64,000 bases of DNA from Fusicatenibacter saccharivorans (GTDB lineage: Bacteria; Bacillota; Clostridia; Lachnospirales; Lachnospiraceae), in contig NZ_JADNOP010000019.1 in the NCBI RefSeq assembly GCF_015557635.1, positions 1-64,000 on the forward strand, in the 5' to 3' direction. This document shows, one piece after another, positions 1 to 7,407 of this stretch. Numbering within the stretch: position 1 is the first letter of the stretch; each line of letters starts with the position of its first letter. The translations under genes and the position numbers were made by a program. Under the pieces are notes generated by a model. It had not been told where the DNA came from. It did no database searches and was given only the letters and a program-made list of their open reading frames with translations.

Positions 1-44
1 AGGCTTTATTTTGTTATCCTCACCACTTCCGACTACTCTATTCT

Positions 45-61
45 CCCCAGCATAGCTGGGG
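45..61. repeat. Perfect hairpin at the integrase truncation point
   Basis: CCCCAGC and GCTGGGG are separated by ATA, forming a 7-bp stem with a 3-nt loop, twelve bases beyond the premature integrase stop. Subterminal hairpins of this kind are typical of IS200/IS605-family ends, so an insertion may have cut the gene. The window edge prevents seeing a transposase; a stand-alone terminator is the alternative, though no U-run follows on the minus strand. Confidence 0.45.
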
Positions 62-72
62 GATTAGACTTT

Positions 73-801
73 TCATTCATCCGAAATCACCGGTCTGTTG
101 TGTTCTGTATGCCATGCCCGCCTTACCGTCAGATATGGAGTATCCGTATCCAGATATACTGAATCCCATTGCAGAGCAAGAATTTCTTCCCGGCGCAGAC
201 CCGCATACAAACCGATCATGACAAAGACATAAGGCGGCAAATCTCGGATAGCATCCAAAAGTCGCTCCACCTGTTCATCTGTCAAAGCCTGACGCTCCTC
301 TTGAGGAACACCGCCACCTTTTGTTGTCAGATAAATCGTTGGGTTATGGTCAATGATCCTGCTTTCCATCGCTGCGCGAAAGATAGACTTGTAAAGGATC
401 ACCACAGATTTATAAACCGATGCAGATTTCTTGGAAACCGGAACAAGGGCAAGTTGAATATCATCCAGACTAACCTCTCCCATCCGTTTATCTCCCAATT
501 CCGCTATAATATGCCGCCTGACCTTTGAGGTGTAATCCGTCAAGGTAGTGGCTCGTACATGAACCGACTGCATCAGCAGCCACTTTTCACAATACTCTGC
601 AACTGTGGGCGTTTTCCGATGAAAAGTAGCATTCTCAATCTGTTCCAACGCAAGCGTTTCTTTGTTATATAGTTCTTCAGGCGTTTTTGCGTAGATAGCT
701 ACGAGCTTACCATTCGCGTCTTTGATTCTGGTCCTATAATATAGGACACCTCTTTTCATGACTGTGCCATATTGAGGAAGTATTATTTTTCTATTTGCCA
801 A
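73..801 (-). pseudogene. int: Tn916-type tyrosine integrase, C-terminally truncated
   Basis: Site-specific recombinase for excision and integration of the element. The N-terminal arm-binding segment (YYRTRIKDANGK), the SAM-like core-binding domain (about residues 65-150) and the first catalytic Arg in AGLRREEIL (near residue 203) are present. The reading frame ends after VISDE at about 240 residues, whereas family members are near 400, so the HxxR box and the nucleophilic Tyr are missing. In relatives this stretch continues LKxK; the DNA reads GAATGAAAAGT, so one missing T would restore LKS, but the sequence beyond then diverges at a hairpin. Start: GTG at 810 overlaps the AGGAGG site, so TTG at 801 (8-nt spacing) is preferred. 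Almost certainly inactive. Confidence 0.85.
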
Positions 802-885
802 TTCCTCCACCTCCTAAGAATAATCTCCAGCGCTGTATCTTTGTTTTATCAGACCTCTCTGATTCCATCAAGGATACGGACCGGC

Positions 886-1116
886 TCACGATCTTCCGCT
901 TCGAGGTTTACGGTAAGTTGCGCTTCTCTCAACTGGTTTTGCTCTGTGCGTGCATTTTGCGATATACTCCTGGAGACCTGCCGCAGTAAAATACACACAG
1001 CCATTCTGAACATACTGCACATAAGAGATCAAGCCGTTGTTACGGGCGGCATCCAGCGTTGCTATGCTGATTCCTAAGATTTCAGCAGCTTCTTTTCGTG
1101 TAATGAGCTTTTCCAT
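886..1116 (-). CDS. xis: Excisionase, MerR-like helix-turn-helix (Xis)
   Basis: A 76-residue winged-helix protein of the Tn916 Xis/HTH_17 type; ITRKEAAEILGIS is the DNA-binding helix-turn-helix and AAGLQEYIAK the usual end of the fold. It bends DNA and directs the integrase towards excision. The C-terminal tail from about residue 58 (KPVERSATYRKPRSGRS) is basic. ATG at 1116 follows GGAGGG with about 9-nt spacing. It lies 84 bp upstream of the integrase in the usual xis-int order. The gene appears intact although its partner integrase is broken. Confidence 0.88.
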   Translation of the reverse strand: MEKLITRKEAAEILGISIATLDAARNNGLISYVQYVQNGCVYFTAAGLQEYIAKCTHRAKPVERSATYRKPRSGRS

Positions 1117-1175
1117 AGACTATATTCCCTCCAATCTGTCAAGGTTATCATCGTGCTTTCAAAATCACATGAATA

Positions 1176-1199
1176 CGCTGGCAGCCGAAACTGCCAGCG
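1176..1199. repeat. Hairpin upstream of xis
   Basis: CGCTGGCAG and CTGCCAGCG form a perfect 9-bp stem around CCGAAA. It lies 60 bp upstream of the xis start on the transcribed strand. No U-run follows, so it is more likely an RNA structure or protein-binding site than an intrinsic terminator. Confidence 0.5.
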
Positions 1200-1256
1200 C
1201 ATGGTATCTGATTTTGAATAGAAAGCGGCCACCCAAAAGAGCAGTCGCTTCCTATT

Positions 1257-1532
1257 TTAATATGACTCAATTCTCGTCACATTTGCCACGCAACCCTGAC
1301 GATGGGAACATAACAGGTCTCCGCTGGCGCGGTTGTCATAACTCCGCGGCGTCGTTTTACTCGTGCGCCGCAGGGTTCCCCCCAAGTCTTTGGCGGGCCG
1401 TGAGGAAGTATCTTTAAGCCCCCATGCAGTCATCGCGCCGAATCTGCCACAATCCGTTTTATGAAATCGTAGATCGCTCCGAAGCAGTTCTTTCATCACC
1501 TCCCTGACTGCTCCATCTTCGCGGCGTTTCAT
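1257..1532 (-). CDS. Possible small basic protein or structured RNA between xis and the sigma-like gene
   Basis: An open frame of 91 codons (begins MKRREDGAVREV) rich in Arg, Lys and Ser, with unusually GC-rich, hairpin-prone DNA compared with its neighbours. No domain is recognised. There is no Shine-Dalgarno site before the ATG; instead a five-codon ORF (MYERI, start at 1546) ends in an ATG/TGA overlap with it, which suggests translational coupling or a leader peptide. The stretch 1117-1668 contains no other gene candidate. It may equally be a non-coding leader RNA, so coding status is doubtful. Confidence 0.3.
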   Translation of the reverse strand: MKRREDGAVREVMKELLRSDLRFHKTDCGRFGAMTAWGLKDTSSRPAKDLGGTLRRTSKTTPRSYDNRASGDLLCSHRQGCVANVTRIESY

Positions 1533-1557
1533 ATTCGCTCGTACATGGGTTATGTAC
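1529..1557 (-). promoter_or_regulatory. Five-codon leader ORF with a small palindrome at its start
   Basis: ATG at 1546 opens MYERI and its TGA overlaps the ATG of the next frame. The leader start sits inside the palindrome GTACAT-N5-ATGTAC (1541-1557), so initiation could be occluded by structure or by a bound protein. Function is unproven. Confidence 0.3.
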
Positions 1558-1667
1558 CTGTTGTGCTGTCTATTCGATTGTCAATGTACTGATGAAGGAG
1601 GAAAACTTGTCCTTCTTATTAACACTGACAAAAAAGGCAAAAAACAGGCGTATCAAATGAAATTTTA

Positions 1668-2081
1668 TCAAAAATATTTTACAAGCTGCTTTAATCCACG
1701 GCGGATACTGTCTCGGACACGGCTAGGGTCTACACCTTCTACTTCGGCAATTTTATTTACCGTCATTCCCAGATAGTATCTGGCATAAATCCTCTCTGCC
1801 TGTTTCTCCGGCAGCTTCATCACAGCGGCATAGACCTGCTCCTGAAACTGTTTTTCCTCCAGAACCATCTCCGGTGTCTGCGGCTTCAACAACACCGCAT
1901 TTTCAATGCCATTCTCGCAATCCAGAGAATACTGTGCTTTATAACGATACATCTTTCGCTCATACGCAGCCTCCGCACGTTCAGCTGCTCGAATAGTCTC
2001 CATTACTTCCTCTGTCACATCTACAAAAAAGTCTGTTGTATAAACATCAGGATAAAGTTCCCGAAGGTTAATTTTCTTCAT
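1668..2081 (-). CDS. Sigma-70-like regulator of Tn916 ORF7 type
   Basis: A 137-residue protein whose C-terminal half is sigma region 4 like: EKQAERIYARYYLGMTVNKI followed by the helix-turn-helix AEVEGVDPSRVRDSIRRGL. In Tn916-family elements a gene of this type sits upstream of xis-int and controls element transcription. The longer open frame starting at 2234 is rejected because the ATG at 2081 has a clean GGAGG site with 6-nt spacing; the added N-terminus would be unrelated. The Shine-Dalgarno lies at the foot of a 40-bp palindrome (2091-2130). Confidence 0.8.
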   Translation of the reverse strand: MKKINLRELYPDVYTTDFFVDVTEEVMETIRAAERAEAAYERKMYRYKAQYSLDCENGIENAVLLKPQTPEMVLEEKQFQEQVYAAVMKLPEKQAERIYARYYLGMTVNKIAEVEGVDPSRVRDSIRRGLKQLVKYF

Positions 2082-2090
2082 TATGTACCT

Positions 2091-2130
2091 CCATTTCGAT
2101 TCACGGGTGATTGACGGGTGAATCGAATGG
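2091..2130. promoter_or_regulatory. Large palindrome abutting the ribosome site of the sigma-like gene
   Basis: CCATTTCGATTCAC and GTGAATCGAATGG form an imperfect inverted repeat whose centre holds the direct repeat ACGGGTGA-TTG-ACGGGTGA. On the mRNA the distal arm ends at AATGG, directly joined to the GGAGG of the 2081 start, so folding would compete with ribosome loading. As DNA it could be an operator. Confidence 0.6.
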
Positions 2131-2342
2131 AGGTGGAGACCGACACCGGCAGACAACCGGGTCATCTCCGAAAAAATGGCAACAAAAAACGCCAGATTTC
2201 CGTGGGGGAAAACTGGCGCGCCAAGAACAGCCATTATTATACCGAATTACATAGAACGATAATGCCGATACAATATTATACTTGCCCGGAGGAGGAGCAA
2301 TGCTTTTTTTAACTGATGTAGATCATGTGAGCTTTGAAAAAG

Positions 2343-2622
2343 CAAACGGGACACGGTAAATTAACCTCCAATCGGCTACCGTGTCCCTGCAAGTCGTCAT
2401 TGGTTTGTGCAATCGCAAAGAAACGGCGGCTCTGAAAATCAAAGCCGCCGTTTCAAATGGGCGTGTTGATAGGCTGCTGTACGACGGCTTTTTTTCTTTT
2501 GCCGTCGTGCGGCAGCTTGTTCCTTTTGCGCTTATCTTAACAAGCAATCCTCACAGAAATGTCACTGACACACGCTGTTTCGACAGAATAATGGGCTGAA
2601 ATCTCACGAACCTGTGAGATTT
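2343..2622 (-). promoter_or_regulatory. Promoter plus multi-hairpin leader region without a recognisable gene
   Basis: A minus-strand promoter-like signal at 2535-2563 has the spacing of the operators seen at 16.98, 22.73, 26.0 and 31.4 kb: ACATTT, 5 nt, a degenerate half-site AGGATT, 6 nt, TAAGAT. Downstream (leftwards) lie three strong hairpins: 2481-2508 (ACGACGGC/GCCGTCGT), 2421-2453 (11-bp stem AAACGGCGGCT) and 2348-2387 (11-bp stem GGGACACGGTA). Another (AAATCTCAC/GTGAGATTT) lies at 2599-2622, just upstream. The gap 2082-2665 holds no convincing protein gene. Confidence 0.5.
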
Positions 2623-2624
2623 GA

Positions 2625-2652
2625 AAAACCGGGAGAATAATCTCCCGGTTTT
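2625..2652. terminator. Intrinsic terminator after the ABC permease gene
   Basis: AAAACCGGGAGA and TCTCCCGGTTTT form a 12-bp stem around ATAA, with U-tracts on both strands, 13 bp past the permease stop. It would end the permease transcript and is potentially bidirectional. Confidence 0.85.
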
Positions 2653-2664
2653 CATCGCAAATAT

Positions 2665-5175
2665 TTAATTCTGCCGCAGTCTCTCTACAACGCTTTGCTT
2701 AACATTTTGCATGAAAGTTATGACGGGGGTTGCCAAGCAGACCAGCAAAACAATAGCTGCGACAACCAACAGAGAAATTACAGGATAGTGAAAAGCTGCA
2801 TAAGGAACCATTCTTCTAAAGGCTGAGTATATTGGAATATATATCGCTGTTCCCAGTGTGGCAAGCAGTAGGAAAGAAATACTCCAATAATACACGCCTT
2901 CCCAAAGCAATACATTTCTAATTTGCTTTTTCGTCATTCCTATACTTTCAAGTGTTGCAAATTCATGTTTCCGAGTATTTACACTAACAACCATTGTGTT
3001 AATGAAATTCATAATTCCTATCAGCAAAAATACAGCGGACAACCCTGCGGCTATAATCCTTGAGGTCAGCAAATATCCGGCCATTTCTTGCTGCTTTTCA
3101 TATCGTGACAGAATCGTAATGCCCGGTGACGAAGCAGTAATGGATTGAAGCTGCTCCATAATCCCTTTGTCATAACTGCTATCAATCGTATCAAAAGCAA
3201 TCCGAAAGATTTTGGTTTCTCCAGACAACTTCTCTATTGCCTGCTTACTGATATACAAATCAGGGGCAGTACCTCTCTCATTTCCTCGACCACTCTGAAA
3301 ATCAGCGTCCAGAAAGCCAGTTGCCACTGTAAAGACCTGTTCCCCGGACTCACCGACAACGGTGATTGCTTGCCCTGGCTGAATCAATAGGTTTCCCTCA
3401 TCATCCGTCATAGCGGACAAAACCACCAACTCTCCCTTTTCAAAGGCGGTTAAGTCAATAGGCTTATCAAGCGTTTTATTAAGTTCTTCGATATATCTGG
3501 AATCTATTCCGTAAACGCCGCTCCAAAAATTATCTGTATAGTTTTTTCGTGTTTCCGCATTTGAAAAATCAAGACCTGATACGCCATCCAAGGAATCAAT
3601 ATATTTCCCGAATACATTTTCGTCGTAAATGACATCCATAGTGGGCCACGGTGAAGCAGAATAAGTGACGCGCAGATTTTCAATTCCCTGCATTGTTTCA
3701 ATTTGCTGCAACATTTCATCAGAGAGCAGGTTTCCTTCTTCGGAAATGCTGTAAGTCAATGCGAAATCACTTTCTCCCCATTGATTTACAAAATTGTCGG
3801 GACTTAGGCTTGATAGTAGACCAGCAGAAACCAAAAACAATATTAAGCCTAAAAATAAGGACGCAAAAGTAAGGAAAGCGCTTTTAGGGTTTCTAAAAAT
3901 ATTATCTCGTGCCATCCGAGATAATTTTGTTCTATGGCTCTTATGATCTCGGTAACTCCTTGTATTTGCCTCCGTATAGCGTGAAGCCGCAACAGGAGAA
4001 ATACTTGCAGCTATTTTCGCTGGTTTCATGCTGCCGATGATTGCAGTAAAAAATGTGAAGATTGCGGCACCCGCAAAAATAATGGGGGAAAAGGACACTA
4101 TCTCCCCAAGGTCTGTATCGCTTGAGTACATCATATTCATGGCAAACGGAACAAGTCCAAGCGAAACAATACCACCGACAATCAGGCCGCTGGGAATACC
4201 GATCACCGCCGTTCTGAATATTTGAGAACGCACGATCCGCTTGATTTGTCTTTTTGTCGTGCCTATCGTTTTAAGCTGTCCATAGAATTGTGTATCTCTT
4301 GAAATTGAGATATACAGAATGTTATAAATCAGCAAATAGCCGCTGATAATGATAAAGACGATAATAGCAGCCAGTGGAAGAACAATGGTGGTGGAATTGC
4401 TCTGAGCAATAGGTACAATTTCAAAGGACTGACTTTCTGTAAACGAAATCTTCCGTTTTAGTTTTTCACAGGATCGCAGGGCATTACTGTCATCAGAAAA
4501 AGAAATCATTGCGGTAGACACACTATCAAAGGGAAGCCCTGTTTGTGTTGCAAAAAGCTCCGAAACATAAGCGGCACCACGGTTGCCTGCACGTGAAGCC
4601 GAATAATCTGTATAATAGCCCGACAAAACAAATTCATCGGAGATATATTGATAATCTGTTCCGAGTTGATAGGAAAGGGAAATATTCATCCCTATCTGTG
4701 GATCATCAATCCCCATTGCACGCAAAGCCCATGTAGGGAGCATAATTTCATTTTTTGCTTGCGGATAATCTCCGTGTATATCCGAAATTGTTGGTACACG
4801 GTGTTCTTGCCATTCTGTTTCGTCTATCCAAGTAATACTCAGCAGGGCATCGTCCATTCCAGATGTATCAATGCTGCCCAATCTCTGACTGACACCAACT
4901 ACGGATACCAAGCTGGATCGGCTCAATTCTTCATATTGTTCTTCTGAGAGACTTGTAATTGCCACATCCGCAGTCGTGCCCATCGCACGAATTTGCTGCA
5001 TTTGATAGGTTTCAAAATAACTGCACCCCAAACTAAATACAGATGTAATCATAAAGGCGGTCAAGAATAATGCGATGGTAACGAAAACATTTCTCTGCTT
5101 ATTAGCGCGGTAGCTTCTTTTGGCAAGACGATTGATTGTTGCCTGATTATTGTTCCCAAATAAAATATCATCCAT
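2665..5175 (-). CDS. FtsX-type ABC transporter permease (BceB/antimicrobial-peptide class)
   Basis: A membrane subunit of about 836 residues with the two-FtsX layout of peptide-sensing/resistance ABC transporters: a leading membrane helix near residues 32-56, a large extracytoplasmic domain, FtsX core one (about 265-400), a central helix, a second extracytoplasmic domain and FtsX core two (about 700-830). MTKKQIRNVLLWEGVYYW is the typical coupling-helix region next to the ATPase interface. ATG at 5175 with GGGGG 8 nt upstream is preferred over GTG at 5184. Its ATPase partner, encoded immediately upstream, is only a C-terminal fragment, so function would require an ATPase supplied by another locus, such as the similar one at 25.3-25.9 kb. 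Confidence 0.85.
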   Translation of the reverse strand: MDDILFGNNNQATINRLAKRSYRANKQRNVFVTIALFLTAFMITSVFSLGCSYFETYQMQQIRAMGTTADVAITSLSEEQYEELSRSSLVSVVGVSQRLGSIDTSGMDDALLSITWIDETEWQEHRVPTISDIHGDYPQAKNEIMLPTWALRAMGIDDPQIGMNISLSYQLGTDYQYISDEFVLSGYYTDYSASRAGNRGAAYVSELFATQTGLPFDSVSTAMISFSDDSNALRSCEKLKRKISFTESQSFEIVPIAQSNSTTIVLPLAAIIVFIIISGYLLIYNILYISISRDTQFYGQLKTIGTTKRQIKRIVRSQIFRTAVIGIPSGLIVGGIVSLGLVPFAMNMMYSSDTDLGEIVSFSPIIFAGAAIFTFFTAIIGSMKPAKIAASISPVAASRYTEANTRSYRDHKSHRTKLSRMARDNIFRNPKSAFLTFASLFLGLILFLVSAGLLSSLSPDNFVNQWGESDFALTYSISEEGNLLSDEMLQQIETMQGIENLRVTYSASPWPTMDVIYDENVFGKYIDSLDGVSGLDFSNAETRKNYTDNFWSGVYGIDSRYIEELNKTLDKPIDLTAFEKGELVVLSAMTDDEGNLLIQPGQAITVVGESGEQVFTVATGFLDADFQSGRGNERGTAPDLYISKQAIEKLSGETKIFRIAFDTIDSSYDKGIMEQLQSITASSPGITILSRYEKQQEMAGYLLTSRIIAAGLSAVFLLIGIMNFINTMVVSVNTRKHEFATLESIGMTKKQIRNVLLWEGVYYWSISFLLLATLGTAIYIPIYSAFRRMVPYAAFHYPVISLLVVAAIVLLVCLATPVITFMQNVKQSVVERLRQN

Positions 5176-5190
5176 CAATGTCACCCCCTG

Positions 5191-5364
5191 TCACTGTGCG
5201 ATTTTTCCGTCCTCAATACGGATAATTCGGTCGGCAAGCTGGGCAATTTCATTGTTATGGGTAATCATTACAAGCGTTTGATGGAACTTCTGACTTGTAA
5301 CTTTCAGCAAACCAAGAACATCACTACTTGTCCGGCTATCCAAATTGCCTGTCGGTTCATCTGT
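5191..5364 (-). pseudogene. C-terminal remnant of an ABC transporter ATPase
   Basis: Homology starts abruptly at the Walker B/D-loop [10 protein letters not shown] and runs through the H-loop ITHNNEIAQLADRIIRIEDG to the stop. Walker A, Q-loop and LSGGQ are absent. The open frame extends to 5421 but the extra residues (HKGIGVQF and upstream) are unrelated. It closely resembles the end of the intact ATPase at 25.3-25.9 kb. The junction near 5365 marks a deletion or insertion boundary and is followed by the KAP NTPase and recombinase module. Confidence 0.85.
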
Positions 5365-5450
5365 AAACTGTACCCCTATCCCTTTATGCCTTGAAAATAG
5401 GGGCTTTAACTGTATGCACACTTGTGTACTGTGTACACTTTCCTTCTACG

Positions 5451-5498
5451 ATAAAAGCAAGCAGGTCTTTTTTTCTAGAATTTCCCACTTGCTTTTAT
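5451..5498. repeat. Inverted repeat between ATPase remnant and KAP gene
   Basis: ATAAAAGCAAG and CTTGCTTTTAT form an 11-bp perfect inverted repeat with a 26-nt spacer, 5 bp past the KAP gene stop. It may be the KAP terminator or one end of the inserted segment. A weaker GTGTAC/GTACAC symmetry lies at about 5423-5438. Confidence 0.5.
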
Positions 5499-5502
5499 AC
5501 TC

Positions 5503-6861
5503 TTAATGATACCTATTTCCGTTGCATGCAACAATACATTTTTGTTTCAATTCGCGTCCTATTTCGAACCGTTCATAATATTCATCTGATTCTGTTTCAA
5601 ATGCATATTTATATACTTTCACAACTTCTTCGCAGTTACTTTTAAATTGTTCCTCTTCAACTGTTCTGCTTCCATCTCCAATCAATCTATTAATAAATCT
5701 CTTGTAAATTTTCAGTTCTGGCAACACATTTGTAACAAACTCACTTTTACCTTCTAAAAATTTTTTCTTTTCTTGAATATCAATAATGTCCAGTAATATA
5801 ATACTTGCTACGAACAGCAATACAAAATATGATTCTAAACTCGTGTATGTTCCTGTAGTAGCTGGTACTGCTTCAATACGACTTTTGTAAATTAGTTTAT
5901 CTCTTAAAGATAAATGATAATAATCACTTAGCTCTTCAGCTAATTTATACAACCAAAATTTTCCTTCTGTTTGTTGTTCAGAAAATTCTAAGGTCTGTTT
6001 TTGATATTTATCCATTGCTGGAAGATTTATATTCACATCAAAAAACTTATTCAAATATCTGGTTGCATCAAACCCACTTCCATAATAATTTGTTATGGTA
6101 TGTATTAACTGCTCCTTATTAAGGGACACCACGAAAATCACACGCTCATCATCAAAATAGTGTTTGATTCTCTCCAACATTTCTATGGCAAAAGATGGTC
6201 TGCAGCGATCCAATTCATCAATAAATATAACCAGTTTCTGCGCTCTTTCTACGATAATGTCATTGAAGATTCCTTTTACTCTCTCCCGAATCTCTTCTTC
6301 TGTTTGTACAAGCGATAAAATGTCCATACTTTTCCCTTGCAACTTTTCAATTGCGGTGAATGGATTTGCTTTAAACTCCCCTAGTGATATGGGCAATGTT
6401 GCCAATGCCTCTACTAGCTTTTTACTTATCTTTTCGGAATCTATTTTCGTATCATAAACTCCCCTGCAAGTCTTTGTCATGACTAACAACAGGGACATAA
6501 GTGGATCGCTATGATTATCATACATCCATGCATTATAATAGATTGGCAAATAAGAATGCTTCAAATCTATTTTAGCCATCATTTCATTGTCCTTCAAATA
6601 TTCATAAGATGGAAGTTTCTCAATCGGATTTTCTTCATCTGCCCGTTGATTTGCCAACACATATTTTAACACTTCTTCAATCTGTCGGACAAAAAATGTC
6701 TTTCCATCTCCCCATTTCGCATCCAAACTGATGCAAGCACTCTCATCTATGAGTTCTAAACCATCTATAAAATCTTTTATATCTTTATTTCTTCCAAAAG
6801 TATTGTTTTTTATAGATGTCCAAATATTTTCATCCGTTGCTTCCTGAACATATTTTTTCAT
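5503..6861 (-). CDS. KAP-family P-loop NTPase with one membrane segment
   Basis: A roughly 452-residue NTPase. Walker A is in LDAKWGDGKTFF (near residue 50), a KAP-typical YYNAWMYDNHSDP segment follows near 115, and Walker B is KLVIFIDELDRCRPSF near 215, all diagnostic of the KAP family. A hydrophobic segment (YFVLLFVASIILLDII, about 345-360) suggests membrane contact. KAP proteins include phage-exclusion factors such as F-plasmid PifA, and many are encoded on mobile DNA, so anti-phage function is a reasonable inference. No effector domain is recognised. ATG at 6870 lies 1 nt from AAAGGAG, so ATG at 6861 is chosen. Its position between a truncated ATPase gene and the recombinase genes suggests it is cargo of that module. 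Confidence 0.8.
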   Translation of the reverse strand: MKKYVQEATDENIWTSIKNNTFGRNKDIKDFIDGLELIDESACISLDAKWGDGKTFFVRQIEEVLKYVLANQRADEENPIEKLPSYEYLKDNEMMAKIDLKHSYLPIYYNAWMYDNHSDPLMSLLLVMTKTCRGVYDTKIDSEKISKKLVEALATLPISLGEFKANPFTAIEKLQGKSMDILSLVQTEEEIRERVKGIFNDIIVERAQKLVIFIDELDRCRPSFAIEMLERIKHYFDDERVIFVVSLNKEQLIHTITNYYGSGFDATRYLNKFFDVNINLPAMDKYQKQTLEFSEQQTEGKFWLYKLAEELSDYYHLSLRDKLIYKSRIEAVPATTGTYTSLESYFVLLFVASIILLDIIDIQEKKKFLEGKSEFVTNVLPELKIYKRFINRLIGDGSRTVEEEQFKSNCEEVVKVYKYAFETESDEYYERFEIGRELKQKCIVACNGNRYH

Positions 6862-7023
6862 ATATTGCATTCTCCTTTATCGTGAGTACCTATTATGGCT
6901 GAATATAATTAACAGCTTTATTGTCTCACACAATCTAAACATCAACAATACCCTTTTATCCCCACAACCACCAGCAGGCACGTTCTTCACGCCCCTGCCA
7001 GTCGCTGATTGTTTTCTTCTTCA

Positions 7024-7407
7024 CTAAAAATTCTTAATCAGATTCAAGTCTCTTTTATTCAATGCCTTCCGCATTGCTTCACTTTCTTTGCGTAATGTTT
7101 CATTCTCTCTTTTCAGTTTCGCTACCTGTTGCTCCAGCTGCAGGATACGGTTGTCCATTGCCATATCTAAAATCTTTCTTCTCTTATCTACCATGCCAGC
7201 CTGTAGCTGCAAGGCACGATCTACTGCCTTTCGCACTTCCGGGTTCTTATAGAAAAATCCTCTGGACAGTCCGGTCTTTTGCATCAGTTTTGGAACGGTC
7301 ACTTTATCCTCTTCTTCGATCATTTCCTGGATTTTCAGTTTTGCCCTCTGGATTTTCTCCACGCTCTGCTTATGGTTTACTTCCAGCATCTTGTCATATT
7401 TGCTCAT
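7024..7407 (-). CDS. TnpC-like accessory transposition protein (DUF6262 type)
   Basis: A 127-residue protein with an N-terminal helix-turn-helix (VTVPKLMQKTGLSRGFFYKN, about residues 38-57) and a C-terminal coiled coil (ILQLEQQVAKLKRENETLRK). This matches TnpC of Tn554-type transposons, which aids orientation and efficiency of integration. It overlaps the preceding recombinase gene by 14 bp, so it is translationally coupled as the last gene of the module. Confidence 0.8.
   Translation of the reverse strand: MSKYDKMLEVNHKQSVEKIQRAKLKIQEMIEEEDKVTVPKLMQKTGLSRGFFYKNPEVRKAVDRALQLQAGMVDKRRKILDMAMDNRILQLEQQVAKLKRENETLRKESEAMRKALNKRDLNLIKNF

Noticed and set aside
1-120. tRNA or rRNA gene as attachment site
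   Set aside because: No tRNA cloverleaf or rRNA segment was recognised at either end of the element.
1668-2234. Longer form of the sigma-like protein (188 residues)
   Set aside because: The extra N-terminus is translated from the palindrome and has no ribosome site; the ATG at 2081 has an ideal GGAGG.
2323-2547. 74-residue minus-strand ORF in the hairpin region
   Set aside because: It spans perfect inverted repeats, has no ribosome site and no recognisable protein feature; treated as leader RNA.
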